DNA of 64,000 bases from Clytia hemisphaerica (Eukaryota > Cnidaria > Hydrozoa > Leptothecata > Clytiidae): assembly GCA_902728285.1 (NCBI GenBank), contig CACVBU010000593.1:272747-336746 (forward strand), given 5' to 3'. Shown here in pieces: positions 1-11,045 of the stretch. The notes beneath the pieces are model-generated. The model worked only from the letters and a program-made list of their open reading frames with translations, had not been told where the DNA came from and did not search any database. Within the stretch, counting starts at the first letter, position 1. Each line of letters opens with the position of its first letter. The translations under genes and the position numbers were made by a program.

Positions 1-77
1 AACTGGAAAAAAAACAAAAAACAATCGCCAGCTCAAGATTAAATTCGAGGGCAAGTAAATAAAGATTTGTTGATTAC

Positions 78-1837
78 CGTTTGAATAACAATATTCGTTG
101 GATGCAAACTTCGAATCTTTCCATCAACGAGAAATTCGAGGCCTGCCAGAATCTCAGCAAGTTGATGTGGATCAATGACTTGATGTGGGCTGAATGAGTA
201 GGTTGTCGATTCATCATCAATTTTTCTTTGGTAACTCCATCAAACATTATCGATTCATCATCAATTCTTCTTTGGTAACTCCATCAAACCAGATGATCAG
301 ATACATTCGATCATCACGAAAGTGTATAGGATGTGTTCCCAAATCGATGCCCGAATGATTTGCTAGATATCCATTGAATAGACAAGAAAACTTCTCCCGA
401 AACTTTTCGCGTTTAAGTTCTTCCCTAAACATAAGACAAATCTTGAATAAGGAGAAATTATGTTGAAAACAAGTATAATAATATATCTAAAAGCTCGAAC
501 CTGGTAACCTGACTCAACTCTTCCGTGATTGCTGTACTGAACATTAGCCTATTTCATAGGATTCTTTCATCTATTACATACTATTTTTTATTCAATTTAC
601 AAGGGGGAAAACTATCGTTAGCGCTATGAAATCATAAAGAAGTGAACTAAGGGACTGGGTTCGACCCTACAATGCTATAAAATTGTACCCCCTGTTCAAA
701 CAACGCAGATTACATCATGCGATAAATGATAAAAAGTACAGTATAAAAATTAATAGAAATTTTCATTAAATGTTCTGGTTTAAGTTATTTGCCATTTCGG
801 CGAAATCAACATCAGCCATCTCGATGGAGTGTTGATTCCTTCGTGTTCCTCGTATGCAAAGCAAGCAGGATCGTAACAAGGAGAAGTTTAACTTTGCGCG
901 TATGGAGTTTATTACCATAGACTACATACGTTTACTTTTCAAGAAAAATTTCTTATCTCGTCACCAGTTTCAAGAAAAGAAAATTCATTATAATAAAAAT
1001 AAAATAGATATAAGGGAACTATCAACGTTTTGTCGTGCATTGAATTAGAAAAGAAGAAGCTTTTTTACCTATGATAAAGTGCCCCTCTGTACGCTTCTTC
1101 CGTCAACGTCTCCTGGTAATTGCCGTAACCGAACGGAACGACCTTGATCAACTTCTCCTCTTCACCAGAGTTTTGGCCAGCAAACAGACCAGAGAACGTT
1201 TTCTTCCCAACAAAGCGCTTGGCGTTCATTAGTGTCTCCTCCGCAGGAAGAAAAATTTCACCATTTCCTCTGCTAAAAAGCTCTCAATATATGAAGATAA
1301 AAATACCAAAGTAGATTGACTTACCGATTTCCATTTCATCTTCTGAAGAATCCAGAAATTCATCAGAAGTCTCCTCATCTGAGACATTGCTGTCCTCGCC
1401 TGGCGTTTAAGAAAACAGGAAAATTATCAGATGGTGTGTAATATATCTGGTCAGTGTGCTTGTCGATTAGTTTATGTTAATTTCAAGCTTCATATATATC
1501 AAATTCCTAAAAAGTAACAACATCATCATCTCAACTCTTTGTCTTCTCTGGTTCCGTCTGTTCGTCTGCTTGGTGACTTGAAAGATATCATATTGTGGTA
1601 TGTTCTTTCAATCGAGATTTAAAGTAAAATGGGAAAGAACCTTTTAGAAATGATTCCAAATAACAAACAAAAGAAAAAAGGGGTTATCACCTACCAGGTT
1701 CGGGGAATATCTTGTCCCTGTGGTTGTTGCAATCGAGAATCTATCAATATGACACTTTCGTGCGTCACATAGAGTTCGACTAGGTCAGCGATGAAATCAG
1801 AGTATCTATTCCTCTTCCGCGTTACTTTAAAATCATA
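78..1837 (-). CDS. Unrecognised multi-exon protein gene, five internal exons (partial)
   Basis: Five exons can be read on the minus strand: 1837-1695, 1576-1536, 1399-1325, 1267-1069 and 424-78. Each has AG/GT borders and the reading phase carries across every junction, which is hard to get by chance. The first exon encodes a charged segment with a hydrophobic strand (VILIDSRL). Exons 2 and 3 are an acidic linker rich in Glu, Asp and Ser. Exon 4 contains KRFVGKKTFSGLFAG and VVPFGYGNYQ. Exon 5 contains FNGYLANHSGIDLGTHPI and a second half starting near DDESTTYSFSPHQVID. The donor after exon 2 (GTTGAG) is weak. Exon 5 holds a 44-bp tandem duplication across which the frame changes by one base. 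Start and end of the gene lie outside the exons seen. I do not recognise the family; it does not look like a transposon protein. An intracellular host protein is inferred only from the absence of signal peptide or membrane segments. Confidence 0.6.
207..289. repeat. 44-bp direct tandem duplication inside an exon
   Basis: A 39-base segment at 207-245 recurs at 251-289 with one mismatch, giving a period of 44. The duplication lies in the coding exon at 78-424. Because 44 is not a multiple of three and the protein-like frame differs on the two sides, it marks a break, an assembly error or a very short intron. Confidence 0.85.
425..1068. other. Intron of the left-edge minus-strand gene
   Basis: AT-rich DNA between two phase-compatible exons. 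No other gene, repeat or RNA recognised in it. Confidence 0.5.
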
Positions 1838-2396
1838 CTAACGATGGGCCTTCGTATAGTCCGGTACAAATGCGAGCCAGCTGAAAACATAAACGAAATT
1901 ATCGAAGAATAAATGTATGTTATTTTGACATTTATATTTGCCAAAATGAGCTTTGTCCTAAATTCCCTTTGCAAACTATGCATACAAGTAGGTGTAAGCC
2001 CTTGCGGTCCTTGCGGGCTTCTTAGCATCTTGTCTTAACCGAAATCTACCCGACAGAATTTCAAGCTTCAATTTTTGTCATTGTTTTGGGTGCTTGAAGT
2101 TTTTGCTGATTTTGTAACAGGGTTTTCTTTTATAAAAGGTATTTTCTGATTTACCATGGTCGTCTGGAAGTTTTTAGCCAATGTTTTGTTCAGTTGCCTA
2201 ATTCTATAAAGGTGATATTCGTAGAACACTCTTCATTTTTCAGCTAACTTAATCGATTGTTACTATGACGAGTAGCAAGAAGTAACGAGTGCTTAAATGG
2301 AGGTAACGAGTACTTTAGTCACCAAATTGACACTCCGTTGTCTTTCTTTTGTCACCAGTTGATTATTTTTCGGGCAACTACATCTCGTCTCGCCTT
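1838..2396. other. No gene recognised
   Basis: AT-rich sequence upstream of the first exon seen of the left gene. At 2278-2315 there are two motifs of the type GTAACGAGT that are the reverse complement of the ACTCGTTAC minisatellite at 3236, which suggests it forms the outer part of the inverted-repeat element to the right. Confidence 0.4.
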
Positions 2397-2620
2397 GAAA
2401 TTAACCTAATTAGTTTTTTTTCAAATTTCGATGATGACGTCATCATTTGGCCCCTTTTTGGTACTGGAATCCGGACACCTGTATTTCGTGATTGGCCTTT
2501 CCGTATACTTTCAAATATTTGGCATGTTGAAATTAACCTAATTAGTTTTTGTCAATTTCGATGACGAGGTCATCATTTTGGCCCTGTTTGTTACCCGAAT
2601 CTGGACACGTCTATTCCGTT
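2397..2620. repeat. 132-bp diverged tandem duplication
   Basis: The segment beginning GAAATTAACCTAATTAG at 2397 recurs at 2529, and the similarity continues through the ATTTCGATGA, TCATCATTT and GGACACSTSTATT stretches. The two copies differ at many positions, so the duplication is old. Confidence 0.75.
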
Positions 2621-3220
2621 TCTTTTATTCTTTGTCAAATTGGTCGTAAGATCTCACCCGGGGGAGGGGGTACTATGACAAAACGTGTGATTGGTAGGTG
2701 CGAGCCATAAGGGTACTAAGGTGTGAAAGGGTATCTTAAGTCTTTTCAAGGGGCACATAATCATAGATTTTCTCTAAATGGGTTCAAAAATTTCTTTTGG
2801 TTAAAGATTTCGCTTATTTTGGTTAAAACTGTTTAAAATTAACCAGTTACCTGGTGTTACATAAATATTCCAAGAGACTAGCTTTTAGTTATCACCATAG
2901 TTTTTTATTATTTGAGTTCTGTTTTGACTAAAAGCACGTTGTACACGAAGTAGAACGAAACAAATTTAGTTTAACCTAAAAGCTAAATAAAATTGACACC
3001 TGAGATTGTAATGGGCTTTCTTCTCAAATATGTGTTTTACACCCGTTTGTACATATTCTCTTGACAAAAATATCACAACAGACATTTTGTTGAACAAAAA
3101 TAGATCAGTAAAATAAAACTTTCAGAACATTGGTTCTTTCAAAGTACCCCCCCCCCCCCCCGTGAGATTTTAAGACAAATTTGACAAAGAATAAAAAAAC
3201 GAAATAAACGTGTCCAGATT
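2598..3220. mobile_element. Non-autonomous inverted-repeat element
   Basis: The arm at 2598-2674 (from AATCTGGACACG to a G-run followed by TACT) is the imperfect reverse complement of 3143-3220 (AGTA, a C-run, then CGTGTCCAGATT). The arms are nearly 80 bp and enclose about 470 bp without a coding region. This is the form of a foldback or MITE-type DNA element. The outer limits may reach further, to the GTAACGAG motifs near 2280 and the ACTCGTTAC repeats near 3300. No target duplication could be fixed. Confidence 0.7.
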
Positions 3221-3235
3221 CAAGTTCTAAAAGAT

Positions 3236-3316
3236 CGTTACCTACTCGTTACTTCTCGTTACCTACTCGTTACTTCTCGTTACCTACTCGTTACTTCTCG
3301 TTACCGACTCGTTACT
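3236..3316. repeat. 21-bp minisatellite
   Basis: About four copies of a unit that alternates CGTTACCTACT and CGTTACTTCT. It sits next to the right arm of the inverted-repeat element. Confidence 0.8.
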
Positions 3317-3319
3317 ACT

Positions 3320-3605
3320 TTTTGGACCTACCACCGGTGGTCCTATAAATTAACCCCTGTCCGTTCGTCCGTCTGTTACCAGCTTTTCTCAGGATTGGCT
3401 TATTAGTTTTTTCTGATTTTTTGCACAATGATGCAAAATGGCAATGCCCAGAACGTGACGGAGCCCGATTTTTGAGAAAACATTTATTTAGGCAAATTTG
3501 GGCCAAAAACTACCTAAAAATAGGGATTTTTGGACTTTGTGCAAAATCTTGTCATTACTTTTTTCTGATTTTTTGTACAAAGATGGAGGGCAAAATTCTC
3601 TAAAG
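3320..3605. repeat. Interspersed repeat, copy A
   Basis: Starts with GGACCTACCACCGGTGGTCC and TATAAATTAACC, then TTTCTGATTTTTTGCACAA, TGACGGAGCCC and GGGCCAAAAAC. The same series of words is found at 3705-3860 and at 19255-20430. No protein recognised. It is probably a short non-autonomous element. Confidence 0.7.
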
Positions 3606-3704
3606 AATGGCTGAAGTGGTTTTTCCCGGAAAATTCTTATTCGCCTTAAAAAACGGATTTTCGTATTTTGAGGAAATTCCCTTTAACCAAATAAAAAAAT
3701 ATAG

Positions 3705-3860
3705 CTTTTCTCAATGTTGACTCATTATTTTTTTCTGATTTTTTGCACAATGATGCAAAATGGCAATGTCCAAAATTTGACGGAGCCAGATTTTTAAGGA
3801 AATTTTTTTTGGGCAAATTTGGGCTAAAAACTGCTTAAAAATAGGGTTTTTTAGGCCTGA
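3705..3860. repeat. Interspersed repeat, copy B (partial)
   Basis: Shares CTTTTCTCA, TTTTTTCTGATTTTTTGC, GCAAAATGGCAATG and TGACGGAGCC with copy A about 380 bp to the left, so the two may be an old tandem duplication. Confidence 0.65.
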
Positions 3861-4060
3861 ATGGTTTAAGTGATTTTCGTATTTGGGGAAATTCCTTTTT
3901 ACCATTTGACATTATTCAACACACAAGCTTTATTTTTCCATTCTGAATGTTTGTACAATTATTGTCACTTTTTTCTTATTTTCATCTGATGTTAATCATT
4001 AGGTAGGTCCATTCAGCATGTTGCTTGTTACTTCTTATTTCTCGTTATAGTAACAACCAA

Positions 4061-4597
4061 TAAAACAGGTTTTGTCATAGTATCAAAGTTTTTGTAATCT
4101 TCGTAGCGTTTTTATGACTGCTACAATGCAGCAACTTGGACATCAAGGGTTCTTTAAAACAACATTCTGCATAAAACAAAAACCGTGCTCTTGGTTTTTT
4201 GGATAATTCCAATCCAAAACATAATACAAGCAGAGAAAGGTAACAAATGCTTCTTCTAATGAAGTGGTTACCCTACAGATGATCTAATGCTACCGCTAGC
4301 AAGGTGTCCAAGGTCGTTGAAGCTCTTCTGCCGGGTTGTGTTTGAATGCTATATTACCTTTAGCGATCAAACTAATTTTTGTAGAAGGGCTTATCCATAC
4401 TTTTCCATTTGCATGATTAAAATTGGTAAGTTTTACTGAAAGTATTCTTTATGAGGCGTCTGATAATACTTTTGACCGAAATGAAACATAAACTTTTTCG
4501 TGGAACTGCCTGGAAACTGCAATGTGCATTCAAAGAATTCTATTTGATTTGTTCCAATATTTTTAATTGTGAGGAGATATAGACATGGAGCACATCT
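4061..4597. other. No gene recognised
   Basis: AT-rich DNA without convincing exon, repeat or RNA gene. Confidence 0.4.
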
Positions 4598-5026
4598 GTG
4601 ATTTTTACTGAAAAATTATGTTTACAAAAAATTGGGTTTATGTTCATAGAGGAAGAACTTCCCTATGTTGCAAAACCTTTTTCACTCATTTTTTTTGGTT
4701 TTCCTAATCGACATTTAACACTTTCGCTTGATTTTTCTTCTCAAGCAGCCTTTTCATTAAGGGGTCCAGCTTGTTTGACTTGTGGTTATTCTGTCGGCAT
4801 GGTGTTAATGTGCAGATGTGTATGTGCTGGTGCTGCATTGTTCATTATGCAACCAATTCTTCTGGCAATGACTAATCTGCTGGTTTTGTTTTTACGCTTT
4901 GAACATGGAGAGCCCCCAAACACGAGACATCTTCAAGTGGGGAGCTTAATCCTGTTGTTCCACATTTGTTGGTTTTTCGTCTCCAGGGTTGTTCATCGTT
5001 GGTTAGATATTTCTGGGTTTAGATAG
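4598..5026 (+). other. Open frame of 142 codons, doubtful
   Basis: A frame open for 142 codons with several hydrophobic stretches and clustered Cys residues near its middle. I recognise no domain, the first residues look like translated AT-rich DNA, and no splice sites or neighbouring exons support it. It may be part of an unrecognised repeat or a chance frame. Confidence 0.15.
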
Positions 5027-6190
5027 GTATGACATATTTATGTCGACTGCCTGTTAGACAGGTTTATAAATTTGTTCAATTCTGCCAATATCCGTATAGG
5101 CTAAATGGAAAATATCAGGATATCTGTATTTAAAATGTTCTTATAAACTAGGTTCTAATAAAAAAAAACGTGTAATTTACTTCCCACCAGCTATGCTTCG
5201 AGCTTTAGAATGAGCCAGTAAAATTGGGTTTGTCACAATTCTGAACTGATCCTTTCACAGTTCCATTTGTTATTTTTTAAACCGCAATCTATTGTATTCT
5301 ATTTTTCTACCGCGAAACTGTCAAAAATATTTGCGTTTTTGTAATTATTTTGGATTAAAATATCTCTTTTATATGTATTAGTTAATTAGCTGTACAATGG
5401 AATGTTTTATTTCAGCATTCTTTTTTATAACTTTATTATATGGAAATACTATACCTATATCAATTCATTTTTGAAAATTATTTTCTAATCAGGTTGAATA
5501 TATAGAGTGGTCCGGAATTTTAAGGATGCTATCTCGTCTGTTTGCACAACCAAATTAAAGGAATACTATACTATTGAAATTAAAGATTTTGTTTTAAATA
5601 AGAGTAATATCGTTTGCTTAGTCATCAATTTTTATTTATAAGCTGTTTCACATTGAATTGACGCGGATGTGAAGCAAGATTGGCCAAAAAGAAAAAAAGA
5701 AAAACATATTTTTGTTTATTCAGCACAATATAAGAATAGACAGCCACTGTCCTGATATGAGATATCTGTCTGATATGAAATGGGTACTCTTATGTAAAAC
5801 TAAAACCTTAAACAAAAAGCCTCAATAAATCATCACTCGGTTTGCCTTGATTAGTATTTCAATTTTTTAAAGTGAAACAGATATATTAAAATTTTCTGTT
5901 TGTTCTTTCAGTAAAAAAGTAAGGAAATTGAATTTTGAAAAAATGCATTCGAATGGAATGTATGATTTTGCGATGGCGAAATTTTCCAATGAATTGGACC
6001 CGTGATGGAACATTGATACAGAAAGACAACGAGAGAAAATTCTTGGACCGTTGAAACAACATGATCCAGTTTAAAGGTAAAAAGGTTTAAGATTACTTCA
6101 AGTATTGTTCCTTTAGAATTTATATAAAACGTGTGCTTCAGAACAATGACCAAAACCCCTCTCCCAACTGTGAGTCTTGCAATCACCATC
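5027..6190. other. No gene recognised
   Basis: AT-rich DNA upstream of the LINE. The start of the LINE (5' UTR and the first part of ORF1) may lie at the right end of this stretch or in 6190-6570, but no frame there is convincing. Confidence 0.4.
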
Positions 6191-6572
6191 TTTTTTGTCA
6201 ACCTAAATTTCTTTTACTTTTAGACATTATATACAAGACACTCTGAAATCTGAACAAAGAACTGCTAAGTATTTGTCGTCTTCGATCAATCAACAGCCAG
6301 TCTCTCTTCAATAAAGATTTGATATGCTTGGAAATCACCAACACTTTTCTCAATGAACAGGTGAGAAAGAACACTTCTTTTAAGTCGACATTACTGGCTC
6401 TCCTGCGTATTAACATCTACTCATTTGTCATATCGGTCAAAAAATCGATTGCAAAAAATTTTGTGCACTTTGGGAAACTGAACAGTAATTCAAAGTTATT
6501 AATAGGAGGGCCAGACTCCTCCATCCTCTATGCTGTGAAACTATTAGATATTCTTCCCCTTTTTCACAAATC

Positions 6573-7101
6573 TTTCGACTAGAGAAAGACCTGATTGATA
6601 TTCAACAATATGTTCGCCGCAACAACATTGAAATCCATGGTATCCCCGACACAGTTGAACAGAAAGATCTGGAAAAGAAAGTTGTAGAGGTTTGTTCAGC
6701 CTTGAATGTTCATGTCAAAAAGCAAGATATTGAGGCTTGTCACCGTTTAGCAGATAAGACTAAAGGGAATACCCCGAAAAAGACTATTGTACGCTTTACC
6801 AACAGAAAGTTCTGCGATGACCTTCACCGAAACAAAAAAATGCTTAAAGATGGTAATAACAAAAACATTAGAAGGAAATTCCACAATATGGGACTTGATA
6901 ATTCAAAACTTTCATCAACAACAATCTTTGTCCCTATAACAAATTCCTCTGGGGTAAATGCAACAATTACATACTGCACAGCTCATTGACAGATTCTGGG
7001 TCTTCAATGGGCATATTTTTATCAATGACAATCCAAATGAAAGTAAAGGTACTAAAATATCTCATCTGAATGAAACTGAAGGAAAGTTTCCCTGGTTTTG
7101 A
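6573..7101 (+). pseudogene. LINE ORF1 protein remnant
   Basis: The translation from 6573 shows the RRM-like core found in ORF1 proteins of many LINEs: YVRRNNIEIHGIP, a helix with KKVVEVCSALNV, then DIEACHRLADK and KTIVRFTNRKFCDDL. These proteins bind RNA and chaperone retrotransposition. After about residue 135 the family pattern (LCPYNKFLWGKC, then IDRFWVFNGHIFI) goes on only in other frames, so there are at least two frameshifts before the stop at 7099-7101. The N-terminal coiled-coil region expected upstream cannot be read. It is followed 130 bp later by ORF2 of the same element. Confidence 0.75.
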
Positions 7102-7230
7102 CTTTGATGCCAAGTTTACATAAGTATTTTTTCTTTATTTAATCTTAATCAGATTTTCTGAATTCCTTTTCTCTATTCCTGTTGTGTTTTAAACATTTTC
7201 TACAAGTCCTTTTTACTATGCCGGACGTAA

Positions 7231-8471
7231 AACGACAACTGTCCTTGTTCAATCTGTGGTAAACAAATAATCAATGATGCTATTTTTTGTAACTCATGTA
7301 ATTTTTGGGTCCACCCTAAGTGCAATCATTTAAGTCAGTTTGAGTTTGATAGGCTGGCTGATTCTGATGATTCAGACCCCTGGACCTGTATTCGCTGTAA
7401 TTTGAACGCTTTGAATCATGTTGATAACAGTTGTGAATATTTTGATGAATCTTCCTTTAACTCTGAAAACTTTGACAACAAGAACTTGTCTTTTCTTCAT
7501 CTTAACATCTGTTCCATGAACAAGCATTTCGACAACTTCCACACTTTTCTTAGCAAAAAAATAAATCACAGATTTAAAATTATTGGCATCACTGAAACTA
7601 GAATTCGTTCAGAGCATATTGATTTCCCTATTGAGGATTATAAATCTTTTCATACACCCACTGAGGCTGAAGCTGGTGGTTCTTCACTCTACATTGATGA
7701 AAATCTGAAGCCTTTTCGAAGAAATGATCTTGAAAACCTCCTTTATGTCCCTAAATTTCTTGAATCAACTTTTGCAGAAGTCTTTGTTGGAACATCTGAT
7801 CTGATTGTAGGTTCAATCTATAAACACCCAACACTCAAAATTAAAGATTTTTTACCCAAATTTGGTATTCTCCTTGATAAAGTAAGCAAAGAAAACAAAA
7901 CTTTAGTTTTATTAGGGGATTTCAATCTAGATCTTCTTGAGTTTGAATCAAAACCTGAAATTTTCGAATTCCTTGATATCCTCAGTAGTTATTTAATCAA
8001 ACCACACATAACCCTTCCTACAAGAATCACTGATAAATCTAGAACATTGATAGACAATATTTTCATTTCTCCAACACCTTACTGCACTAGTAGTGGCAAT
8101 TTCATTACTGGAATAGCTGATCACCTTTTACAATTTTGTATTTTTAATAATTCTCAATTTGATAACTTATTTGATAAAACAAAAGGCTATTACAAAGATT
8201 GGAAAAATTTTAACCAACAAAATTTCAGTAATACTTTCAATGATTTCAACTGGGAAGAAATTTTAAAAATTGATCAAAATGACCCAAATATTTCATTTGA
8301 TAACTTTTACAGCAAACTTACAGAATTGATTAATGAGAATGTACCCATTAAAAAAATTTCCAAAAAGCAAAAAAAGAAAAAATTAAAGCCATGGGTCACA
8401 AATGGTATATCTACCTCAATGTCAGTCAGAGATAAACTTTTAAAAAAATCCATCAATGCTAAAGATCCAAT
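7231..8471 (+). pseudogene. LINE ORF2, PHD finger plus endonuclease, cut by LTR insertion
   Basis: An open frame from 7231 starts with a C4HC3 PHD-type zinc finger (CSIC, CNSC, WVHPKC, CIRC, about residues 4-56). It runs into an exonuclease-endonuclease-phosphatase domain: LHLNICSMNKH, IIGITETRIRS with the metal-binding Glu, LLGDFNLDLL, TLIDNIFIS and ADHL. This is the nicking endonuclease that starts target-primed reverse transcription in CR1/L2/Rex-like LINEs. A BEL/Pao LTR begins at 8472, so the frame ends in LTR sequence at 8490. The last part of ORF2 reappears at 16014 after the insertion. The domain has ADH where many relatives have SDH. Confidence 0.85.
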
Positions 8472-8756
8472 TGTAAAATATATTACATAATTTTTCATAA
8501 TTAGCATATTTCGCATAATTATCTTTTATCTTTTCTTTCTTTGTATATTTTTATTATTCTAAGATCACGTGATTATCTCGTGGTCTTCCATGTATTTAAA
8601 CTTGTGAACTCACGTTTTTGAGTAGTTACTTTTCATAATTATCTAAAGTGAACGGAAGAAGCATGTAAACTAATAAATCAAGATTCGACTATTATTGCTA
8701 AAGACCGACCAGCTAAAATACAACCCTCTGAAACCTAGGGACATCAGGTTTTTACA
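8472..8756 (+). repeat. 5' LTR of BEL/Pao retrotransposon
   Basis: Starts TGTAAAATATATTACATAAT and ends ACA, followed directly by a primer-binding site. The first 156 bases are identical to 15151-15306, after which the 3' copy runs into an N gap. Length is 285 bp. It begins inside the LINE ORF2. Confidence 0.85.
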
Positions 8757-8774
8757 TGGCGCACCGATTTGCTG
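8757..8774 (+). promoter_or_regulatory. Primer-binding site of the LTR retrotransposon
   Basis: TGGCGCACCGATTTGCTG follows the end of the LTR. The first TGG pairs with the CCA tail of a tRNA, as expected for priming of minus-strand synthesis. I did not identify the tRNA. Confidence 0.7.
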
Positions 8775-9679
8775 ATACAGAACCCATATAAAGATCATTG
8801 GAACGGAAGCAGATCAAACTGGAAAAAACGTCAGGAGTTGAGGTATCGCGTTTCCTTCATCAGTTTTGATATTAATCTTTGAGTCTTAGCGGTATTGAAG
8901 GCCATAGGCTAAGTAAAGGTTATTGCTTTTGTTTTTATTGAGTCTTTCTTTTCAAATTTTTTACATTTTCTTCTTTGCGTGTTTTTTCGCTGTGATGGTC
9001 TTGGCTTAATAGTCGTTCTTTTAAATTAGTCGAAGGATTTTTAAAATTATTTCTCATATAAATTTTCAACGTCTGTGGTACGGGAGAGTTCTTTTTAAAT
9101 GATAGTGTTGTTGCTGAAATTTGGTTTCTTCGTGCATTTTTTGTGATTTACGGAATTTTTAAAGTTTTTATTTGTTGCCCTCGTGCACAAGTTAGTGTTG
9201 ACAAGGAATTGTCATAGCGTGCTTTTTTTTGATGAATTGGTTCGGCAGCTGTCTTTTGAGTGAGAGACATTTTGGTGAGTAATTTTTTTAATTGCCGAAA
9301 GCTTTGTTTGCTTATTTTATGAATTGAATTTTCAGCCGTCTTTATTTGAGTGCTACATTTTGGTGTGAAAATTTTCCTTTTTCGGAAGGTTTGATTATAA
9401 TTGATATCAAGCACAACTGTCCACTTTGTTGTTTATTGTTTTTACAATTTTCATTCGTGTGTGAAATTTTTACCGGTTGTTTTTGAGCCGGGTGGACATT
9501 TTGAGAAAATTTAATCACGTGATATTTTGAGTCTTTTTGCATACTTTTAACTTTTGACACGTGTTTTACGAATTTTTTATAAGCACTTATTGGTGATTTT
9601 TTGACAAAATTTTGTTGCGTTTTTATCTGATTGAGTAAAAGTTTGACGTTTTGATATTTGGGAGAATTTATAAGTTATT
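8775..9679 (+). other. BEL/Pao 5' leader
   Basis: About 900 bp of T-rich sequence between primer-binding site and gag. It contains several similar stretches (repeated CAGCYGTCTTT and ACATTTTGGTG words at about 9245-9365) that look like old internal duplications. No coding frame of note. Confidence 0.5.
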
Positions 9680-10880
9680 ATGGCTGCTGCTCTTGCGAGA
9701 AAGAAAGCAAGGAGAGAGGCTTTCAGGACTAGTCTCAAAGAGATTATTGAAGAAGCGAATAGAGAGCTAGTAAATGAAGATTTGGGGCAAGCTAAAATGG
9801 TGAGTTTGAAACAGAGAATGGAGACTTCTAGAGAAGGATTAAGTACCTTAGATGACGAGATTGCCAACAGTTTAGACGCTGAGGAAATTCAACGGGATGT
9901 TCTTGACAGTATAGAAGCAGTCAAGCCGACGTACGAAATATTGGCTAACCTTCAGTTTCGACTTGAGAAACTTCACCTTGAGACCATGAAAGTTTCTAAC
10001 TCTGTACCTGAAAGAGCCAATAGTTCTGCTTCGTCAGTGACAAAGTCTTGTAGGTTGCCAAAGTTAGAATTGCCGACTTTCAAAGGAGATGTTTTAAAGT
10101 GGAAAGGCTTCATTGAACAGTTTAGCAAGACTGTAGATGATGACGAAAGTTTAAGTGATATTAACAAGTTTATTTATTTGAAGAGATATTTGGGGGGTCA
10201 AGCGTCGAATTTCGTTTCTGGTTTGTCCTTAACAGCTGCTAATTACAAGGAAGCACTGTCACTTTTGGAAGGTAGGTATGGGAATCACCAAGTTTTAATT
10301 TCAGCTTACATGGAGTCTCTTTGAAATTAAGAAAGGTTGACAGTATGTTAGAGACAGAAGTTTGAGGAAATTAGCTAGTGATGTGGAGAATTGTGTCAGA
10401 AATTTGAGGTCTATGAACGTAGAAACTTCCACATATGGTAGTCTTTTGATTCCGATTTTGAAGGAGCGACTTCCAGATGAGTTAGTTTTCCACATTTCTA
10501 GACGTTTTGAGGATGAAGTTTGGACTTTAGACAAGTTGATCGAGTATATGAACAAGGAGATCAGAACTAGTGAGAATTGTTCCTCATTCTTAGGTGGATC
10601 TTCATCGTCTCCTTCGTCCAAAGGTAAGTCTACCACATGGAATCTTTTCGGTGGTATGAGTGAGGATGTAGCTGATAAGTGTGTTTTCTGTAGTAAAGAT
10701 CATGCATCTCACAAGTGTAGAAAGGTTACTAATGTCAAGTCCAGGACTGACATGTTGAGGAGAGATAGGAGATGTTTTCTCTGTTTTGAAAGAAAGGTCC
10801 TCAGAAGCGAGAGTGTAGAGTAAAGTATATTTGCAGGAACTGCAATGGGAAGCATAACATTGCAATTTGTTTTGGAAAGG
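9680..10880 (+). pseudogene. BEL/Pao Gag (DUF1759 and zinc knuckles), frameshifted
   Basis: The ATG at 9680 opens 214 codons: a basic and helical N-terminus, then the DUF1759 capsid-like region with LPKLELPTFKGD, WKGFIEQF and KFIYLKRYLGG. A frameshift near 10320 ends this frame. The match goes on at 10362-10823 with NCVRNLRSMNVET and a CCHC-type finger region (CVFCSKDHASHKC, later RRCFLCF), and a second shift near 10795 leads to a further C-x2-C-x4-H-x4-C knuckle (CRNCNGKHNIAIC). Gag packages the RNA in cytoplasmic particles. All parts are in the order normal for the family. Confidence 0.8.
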
Positions 10881-11045
10881 GAGACAGGAACGAGAGAGAA
10901 ATCGAGAAGAGAAAAGAGATAGAGATAGAAATCGTGAGGAAGAGATCAAGAGAATAGAGTCAGAAATGGTGATCGAGGTGGAGAAGACAGAGAGAGAGAT
11001 CAGGATGACGGAGAGTCACTAGAAGAAATTCAGCAAGGTCTTGTT

